In this document: positions 47,670 to 53,973 of the stretch, in pieces
Position numbering within the stretch: the stretch's first letter is position 1
Layout of the letters: each line of letters begins with the position of its first letter
NCBI GenBank assembly: GCA_026416295.1
Contig: JAOAFL010000116.1
Coordinates: 1-53,973 of the forward strand
From: Burkholderiales bacterium
Lineage (GTDB): Bacteria; Pseudomonadota; Gammaproteobacteria; Burkholderiales; SG8-39
Reading direction: 5' to 3'
DNA: 53,973 nucleotides
Made by a program: the position numbers and the translations under genes
Notes under the pieces: model-generated
Database searches by the model: none
What the model saw: only the letters and a program-made list of their open reading frames with translations
Told to the model about the DNA's origin: nothing

Positions 47670-48611
47670 ATGATCGTCACGCACGGATACCCGCCGCGAT
47701 CGGCCGCGCGCCTGGCGATCACCGTCGGCAACTTCGACGGCGTGCATCTCGGGCACCGCGCGATGCTCGCGCACGTGGCGGCCGAGGCGCGCCGCCGGGG
47801 GCTCGGCGCCTGCGCGGTGACCTTCGAGCCGCATCCGCGCGAGTTCTTCGCACCGGCGTCGGCGCCCGCGCGCCTGACGCGGCTCCGCGAGAAACTCGAG
47901 CTGATCGCCGCCACCGGCATCGAGCGCGTGCACGTGCTGCGGTTCGACGCGCGGCTCGCCGCGCTCGATCCCGAGCGGTTCGTCGGCGAGCTGCTCGTCG
48001 AGCGCCTCGGGCTCGCGTATCTGCTCGTCGGGCGCGACTTTCGCTACGGCGCGCGGCGCGCGGGCGATTTTGCGCAGCTTGCGGCGCTCGCGCCGCGCAT
48101 GGGGTTCGAGGTGGCCGCGATGCCGGACGTCTGCGACGAGGCAGCGCCCGGCTGCCCGCGCGTGTCGAGTTCCGCGGTGCGCGCGGCGCTCGCCGACGGC
48201 GACCTCGAGCGCGCCGCGCGGCTGCTCGGCCGGCGCTATTCGATGAGCGGGCGCGTCGCGCACGGCGAAAAGCTCGGTCGCACGATCGGTTTCCCGACCG
48301 CGAACATCGTGCTGCGGCGCAAGCCGCCGCTCGCCGGCATCTACGTCGTCGAGGCGGAGCTGGAGGAGACGCGCCAGGTGCTGCGCGGGGTGGCGAGCGT
48401 CGGCCGGCGGCCGACGGTCAAGGCCGATGCCGCGCCGCTCCTCGAAGTGCATCTTTTCGATTTCGCCGGCGCGATCTACGGTCGGCACCTGCGCGTCACC
48501 TTCCTCGCCAAGCTGCGCGACGAGGAAAAGTTCGCCGGGCTCGCCGCGCTGCGCGCGGCGATCGCGCAGGACGCGGCACGCGCAAGGGAGTGGTTCGCAC
48601 GACATGGCTGA
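47670..48611 (+). CDS. ribF: Bifunctional riboflavin kinase / FAD synthetase
   Basis: A 313-residue RibF making FMN and then FAD. N-terminal adenylyltransferase: [15 protein letters not shown] at about 19-33, [11 protein letters not shown], and a later [14 protein letters not shown]-terminal kinase: [20 protein letters not shown] at about 195-214, [16 protein letters not shown] and LLEVHLFDF. Its stop lies 8 nt inside ileS. ribF-ileS-lspA-ispH is a well-conserved proteobacterial run, complete here. Confidence 0.96.
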   Translation: MIVTHGYPPRSAARLAITVGNFDGVHLGHRAMLAHVAAEARRRGLGACAVTFEPHPREFFAPASAPARLTRLREKLELIAATGIERVHVLRFDARLAALDPERFVGELLVERLGLAYLLVGRDFRYGARRAGDFAQLAALAPRMGFEVAAMPDVCDEAAPGCPRVSSSAVRAALADGDLERAARLLGRRYSMSGRVAHGEKLGRTIGFPTANIVLRRKPPLAGIYVVEAELEETRQVLRGVASVGRRPTVKADAAPLLEVHLFDFAGAIYGRHLRVTFLAKLRDEEKFAGLAALRAAIAQDAARAREWFARHG

Positions 48612-51402
48612 CTACAGGGGTACGCTCAATCTTCCGGACACGCCGTTTCCGATGCGCGGCGACCTCGCCAGGCGCGAGCCCGGCTGGGTGAAGGCGTGGC
48701 AGGAACGCGGCGTCTACCGCCGCATCCGCGCCGCCGCGCGCGGGCGGCCGCGGTTCGTGCTGCACGACGGGCCGCCGTACGCGAACGGCGACATCCATAT
48801 CGGCACCGCGGTCAACAAGATCCTGAAGGACATCATCGTCAAGTCGAAGACGCTCGCCGGCTTCGATGCGCCGTACGTGCCGGGCTGGGACTGTCACGGC
48901 ATGCCGATCGAGGTGCAGATCGAGAAAGCCCACGGCAAGAACCTCTCGCCCGAAGAGACCCAGCGGCTTTGCCGGGCGTTCGCCGCCGAGCAGGTCGAGC
49001 GGCAGAAGCGCGACTTCATGCGCCTCGGCGTGCTCGGCGACTGGGACAACCCGTATCTCACGATGGCGTTCCGCAACGAGGCCGACGAGATCCGGCTGCT
49101 CGGCCGGCTGCTCGCCAAGGGCTACCTCTACCGGGGCCTGAAGCCCGTCAACTGGTGCTTCGATTGCGGCTCGGCACTCGCCGAGGCGGAGGTCGAATAC
49201 GAGGACCGCGTCGACCCGGCGATCGACGTCGCGTTCCCCGCGGACCCCGAGGATGCGCCGAGGATCCTCGCGGCGTTCGGCGCGAAGGAAGCGGCCGCGC
49301 CGCTCTTTGCCGTGATCTGGACGACGACGCCGTGGACGATTCCGGCCAATCAGGCGCTCAACGTTCACCCGACGTACACGTACGAGCTGGTCTCGACCGA
49401 CAAGGGCCTGCTCGTGCTTGCGGCCGAGCTGCGCGAGGCGTGCCTTGCGCGCTACCGGCTCGCGGGCCGCGTGCTCGGCGCCTGTAAGGGCGCAGCGCTC
49501 GAGCGGCTGCGGTTTCGCCATCCGCTCTACGATCGCCCCTCGCCGGTGTATCTCGGCGACTACGTGACGCTCGAGGCCGGCACCGGGGTGGTGCACTCGG
49601 CGCCCGCCTACGGGGTGGAGGACTTCGAATCCTGCCGCCGCTACGGCATGCGCGACGAGGAGATCCTCAACCCGGTCGAGGCCGACGGACGCTTCGCGTC
49701 CGGGCTCGCGCTCTTCGGCGGCCTGTCGATCTGGGAGGCGAACCCGCGCATCGTCGAGGAGCTGTCGCGCCGCGGCCGGTTGCTCGCCGAGGAGAAATTC
49801 GTGCACAGCTACATGCACTGCTGGCGGCACAAGACGCCGGTGATCCTGCGCGCGACCACGCAATGGTTCGCAGCGATGGACGAACCGCCCGGGTTTCGGG
49901 GCGCGAAGCCGTCCGAGACGTTGCGCGCGACCGCGCTGCGCGGGGTCGAGGCGACGCAGTTCTTCCCGCCGTGGGGCAAATCGCGCCTGAAAGGCATGAT
50001 CGAGGCGCGCCCCGACTGGACGCTCTCGCGCCAGCGCCAGTGGGGCGTGCCGATCCCGTTCTTCGTCCATCGCGAAACCGGCGAGCTGCACCCGCGCACG
50101 CTGGAGCTGCTGGAGGAGGTCGCGCGGCGCGTCGAGCGTCAGGGCATCGAAGCCTGGCAGGCGCTCGACCCGGCGGAGCTTCTCGGGCCCGAGGCCGCGC
50201 TGTACGAAAAAAGCCGCGACACGCTCGACGTCTGGTTCGATTCCGGCGCGACGCACTACACGGTGCTGCGCGGCTCGCACCCGGCCGAGACCGGCTTTCC
50301 GGCGGACCTCTATCTCGAAGGCTCGGACCAGCACCGCGGCTGGTTCCATTCGTCGCTTCTCGTGTCCTCGATGCTCGACGGCGTGCCGCCGTACCGGGCG
50401 CTGCTCACGCACGGCTTCGTCGTCGACGGCGAGGGGCGCAAGATGTCCAAGTCGAAGGGCAACGTGATCGCGCCGCAGGAGGTGGCGGGCACGCTCGGCG
50501 CCGAGATCCTGCGCCTGTGGGTCGCGGCGACCGACTATTCGGGCGAGCTCTCGATCTCGAAGGAGATCCTCGACCGTGTGGTCGAGTCCTACCGGCGCAT
50601 CCGCAACACGCTGCGGTTTCTTCTCGCCAATACCTCGGATTTCGACGCCGCGCGCGACGCGGTGGCGATCGCCGACATGGTCGAGATCGACCGTTACGCG
50701 CTCGCGCTCGCCGAGCGATTTCAGGCCGCGTGCGTGCGCGACTACGAGCGCTACGCGTTTCATCTCGTCGCGCAGCGGCTGCAGGGCTTCTGCGCCGAGG
50801 ACCTCGGCGCGTTCTACCTCGACATCCTCAAGGACCGGCTCTACACCTGTCCGGCGGCTTCGCGCGCGCGCCGCTCGGCGCAGACGGCGCTGTGGCACAT
50901 CGCGCAGAGCCTCCTGCGGCTGATGGCGCCGATCCTCAGCTTCACCGCCGAGGAGGCGTGGCAGGTCCTCACGCGCCAGTCGGAATCGAGCATTTTCGAG
51001 GAGCTGTGGCACCGGCTGCCCGCGCACGGTCTCGACGAGCGGGTGCTCGCGGCCTGGGACACCGTGCGCCGGTTCCGCGAATCGGTCACCAAGGCGCTGG
51101 AGGAAAAGCGCGCGGCGAAGCAGATCGGCTCCTCGCTCGCCGCCGAGCTCGACATCCGCGTGGACGGCGAGACCTACGAGGCGCTCGCGCGCCTGGGCGA
51201 GGACCTGCGCTTCGTGCTGCTCACCTCGGGGGCGCGCGTACACCGCGGCGAGGGCGCAGCACCCGCGATCGCGGTAACGCCGAGCCCGCACGCGAAGTGC
51301 CGCCGCTGCTGGCATTACCGGGCCGACGTCGACGGCGTCGGGCTGTGCGGGCGTTGCCGCACGAACCTCGCCGGCGCGGGCGAGGTACGCCGCTATGCCT
51401 AG
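48604..51402 (+). CDS. ileS: Isoleucine-tRNA ligase
   Basis: A 932-residue class I synthetase. Seen: the HIGH signature in [21 protein letters not shown] at about 56-76, [10 protein letters not shown]-like [13 protein letters not shown], the editing domain with [13 protein letters not shown], the KMSKS loop [10 protein letters not shown] near 616-625, the anticodon helix bundle, and a C-terminal zinc ribbon [24 protein letters not shown]. Bacterial type 1 IleRS is identified by this zinc ribbon. ATG at 48604 overlaps ribF; lspA starts 8 nt before its stop. Confidence 0.97.
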   Translation: MADYRGTLNLPDTPFPMRGDLARREPGWVKAWQERGVYRRIRAAARGRPRFVLHDGPPYANGDIHIGTAVNKILKDIIVKSKTLAGFDAPYVPGWDCHGMPIEVQIEKAHGKNLSPEETQRLCRAFAAEQVERQKRDFMRLGVLGDWDNPYLTMAFRNEADEIRLLGRLLAKGYLYRGLKPVNWCFDCGSALAEAEVEYEDRVDPAIDVAFPADPEDAPRILAAFGAKEAAAPLFAVIWTTTPWTIPANQALNVHPTYTYELVSTDKGLLVLAAELREACLARYRLAGRVLGACKGAALERLRFRHPLYDRPSPVYLGDYVTLEAGTGVVHSAPAYGVEDFESCRRYGMRDEEILNPVEADGRFASGLALFGGLSIWEANPRIVEELSRRGRLLAEEKFVHSYMHCWRHKTPVILRATTQWFAAMDEPPGFRGAKPSETLRATALRGVEATQFFPPWGKSRLKGMIEARPDWTLSRQRQWGVPIPFFVHRETGELHPRTLELLEEVARRVERQGIEAWQALDPAELLGPEAALYEKSRDTLDVWFDSGATHYTVLRGSHPAETGFPADLYLEGSDQHRGWFHSSLLVSSMLDGVPPYRALLTHGFVVDGEGRKMSKSKGNVIAPQEVAGTLGAEILRLWVAATDYSGELSISKEILDRVVESYRRIRNTLRFLLANTSDFDAARDAVAIADMVEIDRYALALAERFQAACVRDYERYAFHLVAQRLQGFCAEDLGAFYLDILKDRLYTCPAASRARRSAQTALWHIAQSLLRLMAPILSFTAEEAWQVLTRQSESSIFEELWHRLPAHGLDERVLAAWDTVRRFRESVTKALEEKRAAKQIGSSLAAELDIRVDGETYEALARLGEDLRFVLLTSGARVHRGEGAAPAIAVTPSPHAKCRRCWHYRADVDGVGLCGRCRTNLAGAGEVRRYA

Positions 51403-51904
51403 CGCGCCCGCCGCGCGGCTGCGCCGCGCGGCGACGTGGTTTGCGCTCGCCGCGCTCGTGGTCGCGCTCGACCGCGCGAGCAAACTTGCGGTGCTCGCGG
51501 CGCTCGAGCCCGGCGAAAGCGTCGCGGTGACCGGCTTCTTCAACCTGGTGCTGGTGTTCAACAAGGGCGCGGCGTTCAGCCTGCTCGCCGGCGCCCCGGG
51601 CTGGCAGAACGGGCTGTTCGCCGCGATCGCCGCAGTGGTCGCGGCGGTGATCTCGGTGTTGCTCGTGCGCCACGCCGAGCAGCGGCTTTTCAGTGCGGCG
51701 CTCGCGCTGATCCTCGGCGGCGCACTCGGCAACCTCTGGGATCGCCTCGCCTACGGGCACGTGGTCGATTTCCTCGACTTTCACGCTGCGGGCTGGCACT
51801 GGCCGGCGTTCAACGCGGCGGATTCCGCGATCACCGCGGGCGCCGGGGCGCTCGTCGTCGACGGGCTGCTGCCTCGCGCACGCGCCGGCGGGCACGGCGC
51901 GTAG
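51395..51904 (+). CDS. lspA: Lipoprotein signal peptidase II
   Basis: A 169-residue four-helix aspartic protease that cuts signal peptides of diacylated prolipoproteins. Seen: [12 protein letters not shown] near the first helix, [18 protein letters not shown], and both catalytic Asp residues in [23 protein letters not shown] and [15 protein letters not shown] at 51395 overlaps ileS by 8 nt. ispH follows after 18 nt and has its own promoter-like box. Confidence 0.96.
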   Translation: MPSAPAARLRRAATWFALAALVVALDRASKLAVLAALEPGESVAVTGFFNLVLVFNKGAAFSLLAGAPGWQNGLFAAIAAVVAAVISVLLVRHAEQRLFSAALALILGGALGNLWDRLAYGHVVDFLDFHAAGWHWPAFNAADSAITAGAGALVVDGLLPRARAGGHGA

Positions 51905-51909
51905 GCGGG

Positions 51910-51915
51910 CATAAT
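51910..51915 (+). promoter_or_regulatory. CATAAT box 7 nt before the ispH start (leaderless-type)
   Basis: CATAAT, seven bases, then ATG 51923. It lies in the 18-bp gap after lspA. No ribosome site precedes the ATG. Confidence 0.5.
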
Positions 51916-51922
51916 CGCGGCG

Positions 51923-52867
51923 ATGGAAGTCCTCCTTGCCAGTCCGCGAGGCTTCTGCGCCGGCGTCGAACGCGCGATCGAGATCGTCGAGCGCGCGCTC
52001 GCGCTCTGCGGCCGCCCGATCTACGTGCGCCACGAGATCGTCCACAACCGCACCGTGGTCGAACGGCTGCGTGCGCAAGGGGCGGTGTTCGTCGAGGAGC
52101 TGGACGAGGTCCCGCCGGGGGCGACGGTGGTGTTCTCGGCGCACGGCGTCTCGAAGGCGGTGCGCGCCGAGGCCGAGCGCCGGGGTCTGCGCGTCTTCGA
52201 CGCGACGTGTCCTCTGGTCACCAAGGTACACGTGGAGGTCGCGAAGATGCTCGCCGCCGGCTACGAGGTCGTCATGATCGGCCATCGCGGCCATCCCGAG
52301 GCCGAGGGGACCGTCGGGCAGGCGGACGCCGGGATCACCCTGATCGAGACGGCAGAGGAAGTCGAGCGCCTCCGCCCGCGCGATCCGGCGAGGCTCGCCT
52401 ACGTCACGCAGACGACGCTCTCGGTGGACGATGCGGCGCGCATCGTCGCGGCGTTGAAGGCGCGGTTTCCGGACATCCGCGGCCCCAAGCGCGACGACAT
52501 CTGCTACGCGACGCAGAACCGGCAGGACGCGGTGAAGACGATGGCGCCGCGCTGCGACGTGGTAATCGTCGTCGGCTCGCCGAACAGCTCCAACTCCAAC
52601 CGGCTGCGCGAGGTCGCCGAGCAGGCGGGCGCGCGCGCCTACCTGGTGGAGAGCGCAGCCGACCTGCGCCCCGAGTGGCTCGCCGGGGCGCGTTGCGTCG
52701 GGGTCACCGCAGGGGCGTCGGCCCCCGAGGTGCTCGTCGAGGCGCTGCTCGGGCGGTTGAAGGCGCTCGGTGCGAGCGAGGTGCGCACGCTGCCCGGCGT
52801 CGTCGAGCGGGTGGTGTTCACGCTGCCGCGCGAGCTGGCGGCCTCGCCCGCGCGCGAGTCTGCATGA
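51923..52867 (+). CDS. ispH: 4-hydroxy-3-methylbut-2-enyl diphosphate reductase
   Basis: A 314-residue iron-sulfur enzyme making IPP and DMAPP in the last step of the MEP pathway. Seen: the three cluster cysteines in [12 protein letters not shown] (C12), [12 protein letters not shown] and [11 protein letters not shown], plus [39 protein letters not shown] and TAGASAPE. Its substrate chain starts with Dxs at 32326 and its products feed IspA at 31370. The stop overlaps the Sel1 gene as ATGA. Confidence 0.97.
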   Translation: MEVLLASPRGFCAGVERAIEIVERALALCGRPIYVRHEIVHNRTVVERLRAQGAVFVEELDEVPPGATVVFSAHGVSKAVRAEAERRGLRVFDATCPLVTKVHVEVAKMLAAGYEVVMIGHRGHPEAEGTVGQADAGITLIETAEEVERLRPRDPARLAYVTQTTLSVDDAARIVAALKARFPDIRGPKRDDICYATQNRQDAVKTMAPRCDVVIVVGSPNSSNSNRLREVAEQAGARAYLVESAADLRPEWLAGARCVGVTAGASAPEVLVEALLGRLKALGASEVRTLPGVVERVVFTLPRELAASPARESA

Positions 52868-53880
52868 GGGATCTGCGCGCGATCCTCGCTCTCGGGCTCC
52901 TCGGCGTTGCGTTCGGCACACCCGCGTCGGAGCACGCAGCGCGCCTTGCGGAACTTGCGCGGCAGGCGGCCGCCGGACAGCCGGTCGCGAAGCAGGAGTT
53001 GCAGACGCTCGCCGACCGGGGCGATCCGGCCGCCGAGCATCTGATCGGCCATTTGCATCTCTCGGGCAAGACGGTGCCGAAGAGCGAGGCGCACGCGCTC
53101 GAATGGTTCCGGCGCGCCGCCGCGAAGGGATACCTTCCCTCGGTGCACGCGATCGGCGTGATCCGCGAACGGGGCGAGGGCGCGCTGCGCGACCTCGACG
53201 AGGCGCTGCGACACTACCGCCGCGCGGCCGAAGCGGGCTACGCCCGCTCGCAGACGAATCTCGGCCACATGCTCGCCGAGGGCATCGGCGTGCCGCAGGA
53301 TCTGGAAGAGGCGCGCCGTTGGCTCGAGAAGGCCGCAGCGCAGCGCGAGCCGCGGGGCGAATATCTGCTCGGCATGCTCTACCTCGAAGGCCGCGGCGTC
53401 GCGCGCGACGAGCTGCGAGGGACGGAGCTCGTTCGCCGCGCGGCCGAAGGCGGCGATCGCGACGCGCAGTATCGACTTGCGCTTCTGCTCGGCACCGGCC
53501 GGGGTGTGGACAAGGACGAACAGCAGGCCCTGCACTGGCTGCGGCGGGCGGCGAACCAGCGTCAGCGCGACGCGCAGTTCCTGCTCGGGGTGGCCTACTC
53601 CCGGGGACTGTACGGGCTTGCCCGGGATCACGCGCAGGCGGCCGAGTGGTTGCGGCGCAGCGCGCGTCAGGGCCACGTCGAGGCGCAGTACGCGCTCGGC
53701 GTCGCCTACTACGAGGGGCGCGGCGTGCGGAAGGACGCCTCGGAAGCGCTCGGCTGGATTTCGGAAGCGGCGCGCAACGGCCACCCCGAAGCGATGCGTA
53801 CGATGGACGCTCTGCGCCGTCTGCGCGTCAAACCGGCGGCGATCCCGCCGCCCGACAGCGAGCCGGCGAGCGCAGACTGA
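52864..53880 (+). CDS. Sel1-repeat (tetratricopeptide-like) exported protein
   Basis: A 338-residue protein with a short N-terminal signal peptide ([17 protein letters not shown]) and seven or eight Sel1-like repeats from about 45 to 320, each ending in a pattern such as [13 protein letters not shown] or [14 protein letters not shown] with G-x-G-V turns ([40 protein letters not shown]). Such solenoids bind other proteins; no catalytic domain is seen. The tail is Pro/Ser-rich. ATG overlaps the ispH stop. The stop abuts the stop of a minus-strand gene at 53881. Confidence 0.9.
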   Translation: MRDLRAILALGLLGVAFGTPASEHAARLAELARQAAAGQPVAKQELQTLADRGDPAAEHLIGHLHLSGKTVPKSEAHALEWFRRAAAKGYLPSVHAIGVIRERGEGALRDLDEALRHYRRAAEAGYARSQTNLGHMLAEGIGVPQDLEEARRWLEKAAAQREPRGEYLLGMLYLEGRGVARDELRGTELVRRAAEGGDRDAQYRLALLLGTGRGVDKDEQQALHWLRRAANQRQRDAQFLLGVAYSRGLYGLARDHAQAAEWLRRSARQGHVEAQYALGVAYYEGRGVRKDASEALGWISEAARNGHPEAMRTMDALRRLRVKPAAIPPPDSEPASAD

Positions 53881-53973
53881 CTATTCGGTGCGCGTGGTGG
53901 CGGTCTGCTCCGCCGCCGGCCGCGGCGGGTCGTAGCGCACCTCGATCACCAGCTGCGACTTGACCGGGCGGCC
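53881..53973 (-). CDS. C-terminal fragment of an unidentified protein (cut by window end)
   Basis: A 30-residue open frame to the window edge, ending ...GRPVKSQLVIEVRYD and a Pro/Ala/Thr-rich tail. Nearly all third codon positions are G or C, and the TAG stop directly abuts the Sel1 stop, the same packing seen at other convergent pairs here. Too short to name a family. Confidence 0.55.
   Translation of the reverse strand, partial: GRPVKSQLVIEVRYDPPRPAAEQTATTRTE

Noticed and set aside
48496-51732. A 1078-codon open frame antisense to ileS
   Set aside because: It has shadow composition (Arg, His, Val repeats) and no start signal; ileS on the other strand is certain.

Overview
This is a dense, very GC-rich (about 70 percent by eye) stretch of bacterial chromosome with nearly all third codon positions G or C. 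Gene content and order point to a betaproteobacterium, probably close to Burkholderiales. The signs are the xseB-ispA-dxs-folE2 run beside a Rieske oxygenase, the exbB-exbD-lpxK-Trm112-kdsB-adk run, the ribF-ileS-lspA-ispH run, a DUF3579 gene beside rpsT and murJ, and three Bug/TctC binding proteins. I see no rRNA, tRNA, CRISPR array, insertion sequence or phage gene. This is mostly core chromosome with one accessory block.

Layout. 1-1801: end of a DUF547 / two-glycosyltransferase operon of the kind found with arsenosugar-type radical SAM genes. 1823-4977: tripartite tricarboxylate transporter (tctB, tctA, tctC). 5014-7743 (minus): xseA, cobalamin adenosyltransferase, a receiver-only response regulator and a Rid-family protein. 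7744-8091: the only long gene-free gap. 8092-11701: exbB, exbD, lpxK, Trm112-like, kdsB, adk. 11733-15535: proton-pumping pyrophosphatase and a gamma-glutamyltransferase. 15703-20697: three-gene acyl-CoA dehydratase/activase-like system, followed by two tandem Bug proteins (20729-22643). 22624-28706: miaA, mutL, dedA (inverted), amiC, tsaE, queG. 28720-31016 (minus): Rieske oxygenase, rhodanese, DUF2784. 31093-35703: xseB, ispA, dxs, folE2, pcm-like. 35742-37776: retropepsin-like protease, class I amidotransferase, exported unknown protein. 37834-44851: argG, an unknown membrane-anchored protein, argF (frameshifted), argD, a PLP decarboxylase. 44867-47620: DUF3579, rpsT, murJ, DUF962. 47670-53880: ribF, ileS, lspA, ispH, a Sel1-repeat protein. 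A fragment of another minus-strand gene closes the window.

The most distinctive block is 15703-20697. Its parts (COG3581-like, double COG1924-like activase, COG3580-like) are usually fused in one giant protein; here they are three tightly coupled genes in a different order, and the reaction is unknown.

The second theme is expression signals. At least nine genes have a TANAAT-type hexamer ending 5-8 nt before the start codon and no ribosome binding site, which predicts leaderless mRNAs. Three conserved genes (lpxK, kdsB, murJ) appear to start at CTG. All four NTGA stop/start overlaps occur. Two divergent gene pairs share a CATG for both start codons, one convergent pair shares a CTAG for both stops, and a perfect palindromic minus-10 element sits between two divergent genes. 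The hppA terminator lies inside the signal-peptide codons of the next gene. argF carries a one-base deletion. tsaE contains a short patch of foreign-looking codon use.
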